NCBI GenBank assembly: GCA_028821605.1
Contig: JAPPFM010000040.1
Coordinates: 22,501 to 86,500 of the forward strand
DNA length: 64,000 bases
From: Candidatus Poribacteria bacterium
GTDB lineage: Bacteria > Poribacteria > WGA-4E > WGA-3G
Direction of reading: 5' to 3'
Numbering within the stretch: position 1 is the first letter of the stretch; each line of letters starts with the position of its first letter. A program made the position numbers and the translations under genes. Positions 49,636-58,307 of the stretch are shown here, piece after piece. Under the pieces are notes generated by a model. That model did no database searches. It saw only the letters and a program-made list of their open reading frames with translations, and was not told the origin of the DNA.

Positions 49636-50748
49636 ATGCCTGACAATCAACGCACCAGACTTGCTGGAACAATTGTTACGCTCTATCGCAATCACGGTGG
49701 TCTGTTCTGGCGTATCATGATGCCGGTTGCGATCATCGCAATTGTATTGGATATTGTGCTGTTTTTCTTTACCATCTCACGATTTGAGCAGGATATGGAT
49801 GATTCCGTCAACAGACCTGACGGCACAGTTACTGTTAATATTAATACAATCAGCGGGATTCATCCGACGCTTACGAGTGTTGTTGCGGATACAAAGTCGT
49901 CAGGTGTGAGTTGGCAATTCTATCTGATACCCTCTTTCCATTCAACCGACGATAAAGGGATTACATGGAGATGGGAACTCAATTTCCGAAGTTATGAATA
50001 CAGTCTCCTAATCCTTCTACTGCTAACGTTCTGTCCGCTGTCCCTTGCTGTTGCCTGCATATCACGTGACGCACAGGCTACCGATATTGTACAACAGGAT
50101 CCGACTTCTTTAACTGCTTGTGAAATGTGGCGGCAGACTGGACGCAAGGCATTCATGGTTTTCGCCTCCCTTTTGATCTTTATCTTACTTATAGATGTGG
50201 TTGCTAATCTCTACGGCTTGGTTTTATTGTTGATGCCTTCGCTGGGTCGTATATTACCCTTTGAGTTAACGTCCTTTTTGATTACGGTTTCCAATGTTTC
50301 CTATATTTATTTTCTCGTGACGTTGAGCCTCTACAATCCGTGTCTCATCCTTGAGAATAATTCCATCATCGGTATTTTTCGTCGGAGTCATGCGTTAGTC
50401 AGCGGGGCAAGATTACGTTTTTTCGGGATTTATCTTTTAACAGGTTGGATCGCTTCTGTCATTACCTCTGTGCTGCTCGGTATCGTCTTGTTGGTGTTTT
50501 CTGTGTTTATTCCAGATCTCGCACAAGTTCGTGAGGCGTTACCACCTCTCAAGTTCTTGAGCCTCTTCATTGGTGGTGATGTTGAGATCGTGCTGCCGCA
50601 ATTATTGAGTGTTCCCACCACGGTGGCGATCCTGGTTGTCAAAGGTTTGATTGCGACCTTTTTAGTCCCGATATGGGCGATTTTAACGACACGGCTCTAC
50701 CTTGAACGGGTAGATGTGCAAACGGATGCTGTAACAGGGGTAGTATAA
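49636..50748 (+). CDS. Polytopic membrane protein, divergent relative of paralog 1
   Basis: 370 residues with about seven spans (WRIMMPVAIIAIVLDIVLFFF, LLILLLLTFCPLSLAVACI, AFMVFASLLIFILLIDVVANLYGL, VTLSLYNPCLILENN and on). It shares the plan of the 48706 protein: an N-terminal TIVTLYRNHGGLFWR like IFTIYRDHYRLL, and IWAILTTRLYLERVDVQTD where that protein has LLYFDLRIRKE. A soluble loop of ~80 residues (residues ~50-130) follows the first span. Two bases separate its stop from the next start, showing tight coupling with the DUF4129 gene. Confidence 0.65.
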   Translation: MPDNQRTRLAGTIVTLYRNHGGLFWRIMMPVAIIAIVLDIVLFFFTISRFEQDMDDSVNRPDGTVTVNINTISGIHPTLTSVVADTKSSGVSWQFYLIPSFHSTDDKGITWRWELNFRSYEYSLLILLLLTFCPLSLAVACISRDAQATDIVQQDPTSLTACEMWRQTGRKAFMVFASLLIFILLIDVVANLYGLVLLLMPSLGRILPFELTSFLITVSNVSYIYFLVTLSLYNPCLILENNSIIGIFRRSHALVSGARLRFFGIYLLTGWIASVITSVLLGIVLLVFSVFIPDLAQVREALPPLKFLSLFIGGDVEIVLPQLLSVPTTVAILVVKGLIATFLVPIWAILTTRLYLERVDVQTDAVTGVV

Positions 50749-50750
50749 CC

Positions 50751-51380
50751 GTGAAAAAAAGAGTTTGTCTTTGTGTTATAGTGTGCCTTATCGGTTTTTC
50801 TGCGCTCTTTGCAATGGAGACTGAAGAACAGGCGTTTCGCAAAGAATTAGATACGCGCCGTGGAGAAATGGAGGTTTCTTATGAAGAGTACCGGGAGGCT
50901 TTATTAAAACTCCTTGAACCCAGAGGGGACTGGGATGCTAATCTCAAGTTTCTTCTGTTTCCGCTCGGAGCCATCGCACTGGGGATTGTGATCCTCTTTT
51001 TTATCCGCCAAATCCGGGCAAATCTGATTACCGAAGCATTTGATGGCGTGTCGGATACCGAATTGGAGCATGTAGAAACAGAGAGGGCTGCCCTTGCCCG
51101 CGCGGAGACAGCAGAGGCAGCAAGCGATTTTCGCGGTGCACTCCGATTCCTCTATCTCTCCGCTATTTTGCACCTCCAAGAACGGGGTAGCCTCCCTTAT
51201 GATAGGAGTCTAACAAATCGCGAGTATCTCCACCAAGCGCAAACAGACATCGACCTATACACCGCACTCGGACCTGCGATTACCGTTTTTGATGAAGTCT
51301 GGTACGGACACAAGCCGTGCGATGCAGAGACGGTCGCGAATTATCGAGACCTCTTACAAAAGGTCTATGTGAGAAACTGA
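50751..51380 (+). CDS. DUF4129-domain membrane protein
   Basis: 209 residues from GTG 50751. An N-terminal signal-like segment (VCLCVIVCLIGFSALFA), a coiled-coil-like EEQAFRKELDTRRGEMEVSYEEY, one membrane span (FLLFPLGAIALGIVILFFI, ~65-83), then a cytoplasmic DUF4129 domain: ASDFRGALRFLYLSAILHLQERGSLPYDRSLTNREYL and FDEVWYGHKPCD. DUF4129 proteins regularly accompany MoxR and DUF58 proteins, with transglutaminase-like domains in some members; none is present here. Function is not established. Confidence 0.8.
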   Translation: MKKRVCLCVIVCLIGFSALFAMETEEQAFRKELDTRRGEMEVSYEEYREALLKLLEPRGDWDANLKFLLFPLGAIALGIVILFFIRQIRANLITEAFDGVSDTELEHVETERAALARAETAEAASDFRGALRFLYLSAILHLQERGSLPYDRSLTNREYLHQAQTDIDLYTALGPAITVFDEVWYGHKPCDAETVANYRDLLQKVYVRN

Positions 51381-51381
51381 A

Positions 51382-51503
51382 TTAATAGTATCTGCTCAGC
51401 CAAAGTCAAAATTCACGCACGCCGCTGGCGAGGTTTCAAACCTCGCCAGCAAATGACACCGCGTAAGTCCTGTTAATAGTCTCTGCACAGCCAAAGTCAA
51501 AAT
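51382..51503 (+). repeat. Near-identical 31-bp direct repeats around a hairpin insert
   Basis: The 31-base words at 51382-51412 and 51473-51503 differ at two positions (TTAATAGT-a/c-TCTGC-t/a-CAGCCAAAGTCAAAAT). Between them lies a 60-base piece with the perfect palindrome GCTGGCGAGGTTT-c-AAACCTCGCCAGC and a GCGTAAGTCC end, a truncated family B element. The second copy runs into the ATG of the DUF4350 gene. Confidence 0.8.
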
Positions 51504-52641
51504 GCGAGTTGTCCAAATATCTATTTTCAGCCTCATCTTGATTACTTATGCCGGTTCCCAGTTATCGGCTGATTCATATTTGTCTGATAGAGAGGTACTT
51601 TCCCGTATCTTAAGCAACTTAAGATTCAGCGTTAGGGAAATATCAGTGGTATATCCAGCGCGACTGGACAGGTACGATGTTTTGTTCCTGCATGACATCG
51701 ACGAAACACCGACTGAAACGGAGGTCCAGGATATAAAAAACTTTGTCAATGCTGGAGGCACATTAATTGTTGCTGGTGAAAGTCAAGCACTGCATCAACT
51801 CTACGCAGTGTTCGGCTTAGAACTCCAAAAACTAACGAAAAGGTTGGAATTCTCATATCGAATGCCAGATGAGCCGCTTTTCCCACAGCGTCCGGTTGAT
51901 GAAATTCGCGCGAGTACGAATTTTGCTATTAAGGCTTCTGAACGCGAAGTCGCGGTGCTCTACAGAACAGAGGACAACGCCGTAGTTGTAACGCTGCGCG
52001 ATGGAAAAGGACGCGCCTTTTTTATTGCTTCCGACTCTACGTTTCGTAAGAGAGGGCTGCGGCATGTTGGCAATGCTATGTTTCTTTACAACTTAACTTC
52101 AACGTTTCCACGCAATGCACGGATCGGGCTTGCTGTGTGGAAATACTACACGCGTGAATCAAAGCCACAAAATCCATTTGCGACACTCTTATTTAGAACA
52201 CCGGGCGGTTTAGGTGCCCTCTATATTTGTCTTACTCTCTTCGTTTTTCTGATATTGAGAGGGCGGCGGTTCGGCAAACCTTTGGATGTACAGGAGAGGA
52301 GTAGACGCTTGAGCTCCGAATACGTCCACGCGATGACTGATTTGTATCAAAAGGGTAATACACGCATGGAGATTTTGAGGCATATTCGCGAACAATTTAG
52401 GTATGATCTCGGTATGCGTTGGCGTGTCAGCCCTACTTTAAGTACAGATGCTTTTTTGGAAGAATTAACCCAACGCGGTGCTATTGATAATGACCAGCAG
52501 CTTGCGGAACTGGTGATGGACTTGGAATCTGCCAACGACATATCGGAAGCACAGTTGCTTGACCTCGCGCAACGCGTTGAGGCGCATCGTGAAAGCGCAA
52601 AGATCGGCAGAACAAAATTGGCTGGACATCGGAGTTCCTAA
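51502..52641 (+). CDS. DUF4350-domain protein of the MoxR locus
   Basis: 379 residues, with a signal peptide ([18 protein letters not shown]). Residues ~25-165 form a DUF4350-like Rossmann/ThuA-type domain: [38 protein letters not shown]. After it come a membrane span ([22 protein letters not shown], ~232-253) and a cytoplasmic helical tail ([29 protein letters not shown]). This layout is typical of the DUF4350 partner of MoxR/DUF58 clusters. Weak ribosome site: the upstream DNA was replaced by a repeat duplication, which may have changed expression. Confidence 0.78.
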   Translation: MRVVQISIFSLILITYAGSQLSADSYLSDREVLSRILSNLRFSVREISVVYPARLDRYDVLFLHDIDETPTETEVQDIKNFVNAGGTLIVAGESQALHQLYAVFGLELQKLTKRLEFSYRMPDEPLFPQRPVDEIRASTNFAIKASEREVAVLYRTEDNAVVVTLRDGKGRAFFIASDSTFRKRGLRHVGNAMFLYNLTSTFPRNARIGLAVWKYYTRESKPQNPFATLLFRTPGGLGALYICLTLFVFLILRGRRFGKPLDVQERSRRLSSEYVHAMTDLYQKGNTRMEILRHIREQFRYDLGMRWRVSPTLSTDAFLEELTQRGAIDNDQQLAELVMDLESANDISEAQLLDLAQRVEAHRESAKIGRTKLAGHRSS

Positions 52642-52643
52642 AT

Positions 52644-53597
52644 ATGACGAATCTCGTTCAAACAGTTTACGAAAAAATGAAACAAGAAGCACAAAAGGTT
52701 ATTGTCGGACAGACTGAGCTTTTTGAACTTGTTGTTGTCAGTCTATTTTCAGGTGGGCATGTCCTGTTAGAAGGGGTCCCCGGCACCGCGAAAACCCTTA
52801 TCGCGAAAACGTTAGCGATGGTCGTTTCTGGACAATTTAGCCGTGTGCAGTTTACCCCCGACCTCATGCCGTCGGATATCGTTGGCACGAGTGTCTACGA
52901 CTTAACGACAAACCAATTTAATCTGAAGCGGGGACCCGTTTTCACGAATGTGCTGCTCGCTGATGAGATCAACCGCTCACCTGCTAAGACACAATCCGCA
53001 CTTTTGGAGTGTATGGAGGAACAGCAGGTCAGCATCGACGGTGTTCGCCATGAATTGTCCCCACCTTTTATGGTATTGGCAACACAGAATCCTATCGAAT
53101 ATGAAGGCACGTATCCGCTCCCCGAGGCACAACTCGACCGGTTTCTGTTCAAATTGCGAGTGAATTATCCCATCCCAGAGGTGGAAACCCAGATTTTAAT
53201 GAACTATCACCAGGGGTTTAACGCCACCCGCTTGGAGACAGTCGGTATTGAAAGCGTGGTTGATGGCGCATCGCTGGAAGAATGTCAGGCGGAAATTCAG
53301 AAGGTCACCGTAGAAGATTCAATCTTCAACTATATTGTCAGTTTAGCCGAAGCATCCCGGAATTCCAATGAGCTGGTTTTGGGCGGTAGTCCACGTGCGT
53401 CAATTGCCCTGTTGTTAGCAAGCAAAACCTATGCTGCACTGCAAGGACGAGACTATATTCTACCCGACGACGTTAAGTTCTTGGCACCGCATGTCTATCG
53501 CCATCGCATTCTGCTGAAACCGGATGCCGAGATCGAGGGACTAACCCCAGATGATATAATTGATCGACTCCTCGCGGAGGCAGAAATTCCGCGTTAG
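52644..53597 (+). CDS. MoxR-family AAA+ ATPase
   Basis: 317 residues, two bases after the DUF4350 stop. Walker A GVPGTAKT is at residues 44-51. Walker [25 protein letters not shown] is near 106-129, with sensor 1 in [55 protein letters not shown] near 250 is the lid signature. MoxR ATPases act as chaperones that, with VWA-domain partners, insert metals or assemble complexes. The VWA-type partner here is the DUF58 protein eight bases downstream. Confidence 0.95.
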   Translation: MTNLVQTVYEKMKQEAQKVIVGQTELFELVVVSLFSGGHVLLEGVPGTAKTLIAKTLAMVVSGQFSRVQFTPDLMPSDIVGTSVYDLTTNQFNLKRGPVFTNVLLADEINRSPAKTQSALLECMEEQQVSIDGVRHELSPPFMVLATQNPIEYEGTYPLPEAQLDRFLFKLRVNYPIPEVETQILMNYHQGFNATRLETVGIESVVDGASLEECQAEIQKVTVEDSIFNYIVSLAEASRNSNELVLGGSPRASIALLLASKTYAALQGRDYILPDDVKFLAPHVYRHRILLKPDAEIEGLTPDDIIDRLLAEAEIPR

Positions 53598-53605
53598 GTC
53601 TAAAG

Positions 53606-54961
53606 ATGCATTTAAGCAATCGTCTCCTCATCTTCCTGATTCCTGTCGCTATTCCGATTGTGCTTTACAACGTTTCACCTTACCTATTGATTGTCGGTGG
53701 CGCGTATGTGGTGCTGCTGTTCATCGTGGGGGCAATAGATTACATAACAAACCCCGTGTCCAAGAACGTTGAGATTCGCCGTGAGATGAATTCAAAGTTT
53801 TCGTTGGGTGTAGAAAACGTCGTGACGCTGAAGATTGTTAACCGGTCGCGCTATCGACTGAGGCTACGTCTCAAAGACGATTTTCCCAACGAGTTCCTGT
53901 TTGAGACAGTCCTCCACGATTGCTATGTTTCGCCGATGGACGAGATAGATATATCGTATCGTCTCACGCCGTTACGGCGAGGCATCTATCAATTCGTTGA
54001 TATTCATCTGCAGTGTTGGGGTGTTTTGGGACTTGCCATTCGACGGCATCGCGTACCCGCAGCGACCGAAGTAAAAGTTTATCCGAATCTACAAGCCGTA
54101 CGACAATATGAACTCTTAGTGAAACGCGGGATGCTCCACCAGATCGGGCTTAAAACTTCTCGGCAGTTCGGAGAAGGCACAGAGATGGAGCGGTTGCGTG
54201 AGTATTCACCCGACGACGATTTCCGGCGGATTGATTGGAACGCGACTGCCCGTCAGTGCAAACCGATTGTCCGGGAATTTGAGACGGAGCGGAGCCAAGA
54301 TGTTGTGATTATGTTGGATACAGGTAGGCTCATGGCATCACCGATCCTTTTAGAAAACTCCGCACCCTCCACCGGATCGTCAACATCGCAAAAGGCGATG
54401 CTCAAATTGGATTACGCCATCAATACAACTTTGATGACGGCTTACGTTTCAACCCTTAAGGGAGATAAGGTAGGATTGATCGCTTTCGCGGATACCGTTC
54501 ATCAGTATCTTGCCCCGAAGCCGGGCAAAAAGCAGTTTCTCACGATGCTGGAAACGATCTATGCGTTACCGGTTCATACCGTTGAAGCGGACTTTGAAAC
54601 GGCGTTCAAATACCTCGCGTCAAAACAGCGAAAACGTGCCCTCATTATCCTTTTCACCGATATTCTGGACAAGGATTCTGCCGAGGGGGTCGCCGCCTAT
54701 GTCGCACAACTCTCCAGACATCACCTCGTCGCTTGCGTAACCTTGACAGATTCCGGCATCGTCGAATTGGCGGAGCAGGCTCCTGCGGATTCCAAATCAA
54801 TGTATCAGAAAGCCATTGCCGAGCGTCTATTGCAGGAGAAACATGCGACGTTAGAGATCCTGCGCCGTCAAGGGGTCATCACAATTGATGTGCCTGCGCA
54901 TCAGTTGACGATGGCGGTGGTAAATAAATACTTGGAACTTAAAGCGAAATCTCGGATTTGA
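53606..54961 (+). CDS. DUF58 protein (VWA-like partner of MoxR)
   Basis: 451 residues. Two N-terminal membrane spans (LLIFLIPVAIPIVLYNVSP, YLLIVGGAYVVLLFIVGAI). The DUF58 signature is MERLREYSPDDDFRRIDWNATARQCKPIVREFETERSQDVVIMLDTGRLM (residues ~193-242). The latter half adopts a VWA fold; its MIDAS is degenerate (DTGRL instead of DxSxS), as is common in DUF58. Eight bases after MoxR, so the two are cotranslated and probably interact. The last gene of the run; tandem repeats follow. Confidence 0.92.
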   Translation: MHLSNRLLIFLIPVAIPIVLYNVSPYLLIVGGAYVVLLFIVGAIDYITNPVSKNVEIRREMNSKFSLGVENVVTLKIVNRSRYRLRLRLKDDFPNEFLFETVLHDCYVSPMDEIDISYRLTPLRRGIYQFVDIHLQCWGVLGLAIRRHRVPAATEVKVYPNLQAVRQYELLVKRGMLHQIGLKTSRQFGEGTEMERLREYSPDDDFRRIDWNATARQCKPIVREFETERSQDVVIMLDTGRLMASPILLENSAPSTGSSTSQKAMLKLDYAINTTLMTAYVSTLKGDKVGLIAFADTVHQYLAPKPGKKQFLTMLETIYALPVHTVEADFETAFKYLASKQRKRALIILFTDILDKDSAEGVAAYVAQLSRHHLVACVTLTDSGIVELAEQAPADSKSMYQKAIAERLLQEKHATLEILRRQGVITIDVPAHQLTMAVVNKYLELKAKSRI

Positions 54962-54993
54962 ATGCCCTTGTTTGTAGAGATGAGTACTTCATT

Positions 54994-55308
54994 GTAGGTT
55001 GGGTTGAACAGAACTTCAAAAAATAGGCATATTGCGTGTAGAACCTTCAAACTTTCAGTGAACTTCAAGTCATAGAGAAACGAGTGAAACCCAACGCTGT
55101 AGGTTGGGTTGAACGGAACTTCAAAAAGTAGGCATATTGCGTGTAGAACCTTCAAACTTTCAGGAAACTTCAGGTCATAGAAAAACGAGTGAAACCCAAC
55201 ACTGTAGGTTGGGTTGAACGGAACCTCAAAAAGTAGGCATATTGCGTGTGGAACCTTCAAACTTTCAGGAAACTTCAAGTCATAGAGAAACGAGTGAAAC
55301 CCAACGCT
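54994..55308 (+). repeat. Three exact-length tandem copies of a 105-bp repeat
   Basis: Units start at 54994, 55099 and 55204, each from GTAGGTTGGGTTGAAC to GAGTGAAACCCAACGCT, about 93 percent identical. Each unit is bounded by an inverted pair (GTAGGTTGGGTT / AAACCCAAC). Single relatives of about 100 bases occur at 58132-58234, 59044-59145, 61139-61239 and, inverted, 61281-61382. The reverse strand stays open through all three because 105 is a multiple of three (54901-55338, 145 codons); I do not call that a gene. Confidence 0.9.
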
Positions 55309-55315
55309 TTTTCTG

Positions 55316-56275
55316 TCAAGGTGGGGATGTATTAGCATCAGGGGCTTTCATCCCAAAAAGGTAGATAAACAATAAAATCCCCGTTACAGCACCAAATCCG
55401 ATTTTGAAAACGCGTGGTAAACTGGAAGGCGACACAAAACCCTCAATAATCCCAGCAACGACGAGCAGCGCGACGCAGCCAGCAAGTAACCGGATAGCCG
55501 TTTTTGCAGCATCCGTCAAAGCACGCTTCCGCGTAAATAGCGACGGTGCGATGAGTGAATATCCCAGTTTCAATCCGGCACCACCGGCAATAAAAATCGT
55601 TGTCAATTCAATATAGCCGTGCGGGGACACAAACGACCAGAGCGACAGTGCCGCCCCGTGAAGGTGACACAATCCGGCAACCGCACCGATGAGAATACCG
55701 TTGAGGACTAAAATATAAACAGTGCCTATCATAAATGTGATGCCCCACGCGAAGGCAAAGAAAGCGACCTGAATGTTGTTCGTCATGACAAAGGAGGCAA
55801 ATAGATTTCGATTTTCCGCTGATGTATCGTTCCACTCGCCGCCTTCTAACGCCTTAATATGAGATAGGACGCGGTCAGGGACGAGTTTTTCTGCAAATTC
55901 GGGTGTTGCCAAAGCAATCCAATAGGCTCCAGCGAACGCAAGGACGAACATCAGGAACGATGCCCCGATGAAACTAAGGTTCTCTCGGAACAGTGTAGGG
56001 AAACCGAAGTGGAAGAAATCCCGAAAGGTGCCGCGCTTGAAAGGAGAGGTTTGGTAGACCTTAGAATGTGCACGTGATGCAAGCGCGTTCAGATACGGGA
56101 CACACTGATCTTGTGGGAAATCACGACGTGCGACCGCCAAATCGGACGTAACGCGCCGGTATAGATACCCAAGCCGGTCAAGTTCTCTCGCACTCGCGCC
56201 ATGTGAATGGTTTAGCAGTACTTCAAGTTCGTCCCACGTTTTCCGTTTTTTGGCGATGAATTCTGTAGATAGCAT
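55316..56275 (-). CDS. SpoIIM (stage II sporulation protein M) family membrane protein
   Basis: 319 residues. A soluble N-terminal ~90 residues (KKRKTWDELEVLLNHSHGASARELDRLGYLYRRVTSDLAVAR, the usual SpoIIM/DUF95 opening), then six or so spans. The core has FVMTNNIQVAFFAFAWGITFMIGTVYILVLNGILIGAVAG, and FVSPHGYIELTTIFIAGGAGLKLG is the family signature. In MoxR loci SpoIIM-like proteins usually sit next to RDD and DUF58 proteins; here it is inverted relative to them. Sporulation is not implied. Confidence 0.92.
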   Translation of the reverse strand: MLSTEFIAKKRKTWDELEVLLNHSHGASARELDRLGYLYRRVTSDLAVARRDFPQDQCVPYLNALASRAHSKVYQTSPFKRGTFRDFFHFGFPTLFRENLSFIGASFLMFVLAFAGAYWIALATPEFAEKLVPDRVLSHIKALEGGEWNDTSAENRNLFASFVMTNNIQVAFFAFAWGITFMIGTVYILVLNGILIGAVAGLCHLHGAALSLWSFVSPHGYIELTTIFIAGGAGLKLGYSLIAPSLFTRKRALTDAAKTAIRLLAGCVALLVVAGIIEGFVSPSSLPRVFKIGFGAVTGILLFIYLFGMKAPDANTSPP

Positions 56276-56396
56276 TATTGTAGGTTTTATTGAAATTGCG
56301 TTATAATTGAAATGGATAAATTATCTATAATATAATTAGACAACATTTTGGATCAAAAATCAACCTTTTTGCTCAGAAAGGGACTCGCTTCCGCAA

Positions 56397-57146
56397 ATGA
56401 AGGAACAATTATCCGTAGAAACACCAGAACAGATTGACATCAACTTCCAACAAGCAGGTATTGGCTCGCGTTTCTATGCAGCACTTATTGATTTTTTATT
56501 GCTCTTGCTGGTTATGCTTGTCGGATACTACGTTAACGAGCGTTTTATCTCGGAGCTTGGAGATATTCTCGGCAAGTGGCTTAGCGCGTTGGGCGGTGTC
56601 ATTGTCTTCGCACTCAACTGGGGCTACTACATGGTATTTGAGATTACCACGAATGGGCAATCGCTCGGAAAGCGTGTGCTTGGTTTGCGAGTTATTAAAG
56701 AAGGCGGATACCCGATTAGTTTCGCTGATTCTGCTATCCGTAATCTGGTGCGGATCGCCGATTTTCTCCCCCTCTTTTACGGTGTAGGTCTACTTGTTAT
56801 GTTGCTAAACAAAAATTGGCAACGATTAGGGGATTTGGCTGCAGGGACACTTGTTATTAAAACCGTACGCACGGAGTTGACGCTTCCTCAAGCCGGTTCA
56901 TACAGCGTTTCACCACAAGAACTTATGTATGATGCTTGGATCCAACCGGCGTTAGTCACGGAGGCAGAAACGCGCACAATATGCGAATATCTCACCCGTC
57001 GTGCCAAGCTCTCTGAGGATCGCCGCGCAGCGTTGGCGAGTGCCATCGGCAGCCCGATTGTTGAAAAGATGGGGGCGAGTGGTTCAATCAACTACGATAA
57101 ATTTTTAGAAGAAGTTTACACACTTAAAATGTCAAAGACAACCTAA
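56397..57146 (+). CDS. RDD-family membrane protein
   Basis: 249 residues. The RDD domain covers residues ~15-155: AGIGSRFYAALIDFLLLLLVMLVGYYVNE (Arg at the membrane edge, Asp inside the first span), WGYYMVFEITTNGQSLGKRVLGLRVI, and WQRLGDLAAGTLVI. Three to four spans. The C-terminal 85 residues are soluble and helical (LVTEAETRTICEYLTRRAKLSEDRRAALASAIGSPI). Role unknown; RDD proteins are often placed with SpoIIM. Its stop touches the next start directly, so the pair is coupled. It diverges from spoIIM across a 121-base promoter region. Confidence 0.9.
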   Translation: MKEQLSVETPEQIDINFQQAGIGSRFYAALIDFLLLLLVMLVGYYVNERFISELGDILGKWLSALGGVIVFALNWGYYMVFEITTNGQSLGKRVLGLRVIKEGGYPISFADSAIRNLVRIADFLPLFYGVGLLVMLLNKNWQRLGDLAAGTLVIKTVRTELTLPQAGSYSVSPQELMYDAWIQPALVTEAETRTICEYLTRRAKLSEDRRAALASAIGSPIVEKMGASGSINYDKFLEEVYTLKMSKTT

Positions 57147-58124
57147 ATGTCAGAACAGACCGACCCATCACAACTGAATAATGAACCCCAAAAACTACGT
57201 CCAATGGGGTTTGGAGATCTACTGGATGCCATATTCAGTCTCTATCGCGCGCACTTCTTGCCGTTTCTTGCGATAGCCTCCGGTTACTTCATTGCGATCC
57301 TCGTTGTGATTTCAATCGTTTTCCTTGACGATTCGGTTGGAAGAGGCGCGAAAATAGCAATCTGGATTTCTACTGTGAGTGTTATCTTCGGTGTTCTTAT
57401 TTTCGTAGTAAGTGGACTCATATTTGCCGGTACCGAAGCCTATTTGAGTAGAAACATTAGAGTCCGTACCGTGCTAAGACAAACGATGCCTCGATTTTTA
57501 CCCTGCTTCGTTGGTTCGCTTTTATTCGGATTGCTCGCGTGGCTCTGCGGAATTCTCGCAAACATTCTGTTCGTGCTACTCATAGACTCTTATATAAGCA
57601 CTATAGGTGTAGGCAGTGTAAATATTTTTCTCGTGAACTTCACTATTGGCTTGGTCTTTGTCAGCATAACAGTTTGCATCGCCGGTTTCTTTCTACCTTA
57701 CTGGAGTTTCTTCGTTTCTACTGTTTCGTTAGAGGGAAGGTCCATGCGGGCTGGGTTAAGACGCAGCCGTGAACTCATCAGAGGGAGACGGTGGCGCGTC
57801 GTTGGCACCGTACTCGCGATTTTCCTCCTTCCTCTCGCTATTGGTTTTGTACTCCGTGCTGTTTTTGCGTTCCTACTTGTTCTAACCGGGCTTGAGGGAG
57901 TGGACAGTTTTTTGGAAACTGTACGATGGATGAGCCTGTGGGAACTTCCAACAAATCTTGAGGAGTTGCGTCTCTCCTATGTACTGATGTACCTTATTAA
58001 TTTAGGTGTTGATACGTTTACAATCCCGATTTGGGTTATCGGTTGTACGCTCCTCTACTTCGACCAGCGTATTCGCAAAGAGGGGTTTGATATCGAAATG
58101 ATAGCAACACATCAAGGAGGATAG
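57147..58124 (+). CDS. Polytopic membrane protein (GPDPase membrane-domain-like), paralog 3
   Basis: 325 residues, starting immediately after the RDD stop. It opens QKLRPMGFGDLLDAIFSLYRAHFLPFLAIASGYFIAI, matching the 48706 protein (QPMNFTDILDGIFTIYRDHYRLLLG). It ends IGCTLLYFDQRIRKEGFDIEMIATHQ, the same tail. Six spans between. With 48706 and the 48564 fragment it forms a small expanded family inside one locus. Function unknown. A noncoding gtaggttggg element starts eight bases after the stop. Confidence 0.75.
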   Translation: MSEQTDPSQLNNEPQKLRPMGFGDLLDAIFSLYRAHFLPFLAIASGYFIAILVVISIVFLDDSVGRGAKIAIWISTVSVIFGVLIFVVSGLIFAGTEAYLSRNIRVRTVLRQTMPRFLPCFVGSLLFGLLAWLCGILANILFVLLIDSYISTIGVGSVNIFLVNFTIGLVFVSITVCIAGFFLPYWSFFVSTVSLEGRSMRAGLRRSRELIRGRRWRVVGTVLAIFLLPLAIGFVLRAVFAFLLVLTGLEGVDSFLETVRWMSLWELPTNLEELRLSYVLMYLINLGVDTFTIPIWVIGCTLLYFDQRIRKEGFDIEMIATHQGG

Positions 58125-58131
58125 GATCCCC

Positions 58132-58234
58132 GTAGGTTGGGTAGAGCGGTGAATAACTAAGAGCCCTTCAGCTTACCAAGAAAAGCCTGTTTTTCAATGA
58201 CACATTCATGGAAACGAACATAGCGAAACCCAAC
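58132..58234 (+). repeat. gtaggttggg...aaacccaac element
   Basis: One degenerate relative of the 105-bp unit at 54994, running GTAGGTTGGGTAGAGCGG to GAAACCCAAC. It is followed at 58253-58299 by an atccgcgtaatccgcgccatccgcg block shared with 16789-16830. Confidence 0.7.
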
Positions 58235-58307
58235 ATTCGACTAAGAAATCTATAATCCGCGTAATCCGCGCCATCCGCGTAATCCGCGATTCAGATAAGT
58301 ACATCTT

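Noticed and set aside
54994..55308. 105-bp tandem array as a CRISPR.
   Set aside because: The whole 105-base unit is repeated, including what would be spacers.
54901..55338. 145-codon minus-strand reading frame across the 105-bp repeats.
   Set aside because: It is open only because the unit length is a multiple of three; no start signal, and it consists of noncoding repeat DNA found elsewhere outside genes.
55316..56275. SpoIIM as evidence for sporulation.
   Set aside because: SpoIIM-like proteins commonly sit in MoxR/RDD loci of non-sporulating bacteria, and an LPS gene points to a Gram-negative cell.
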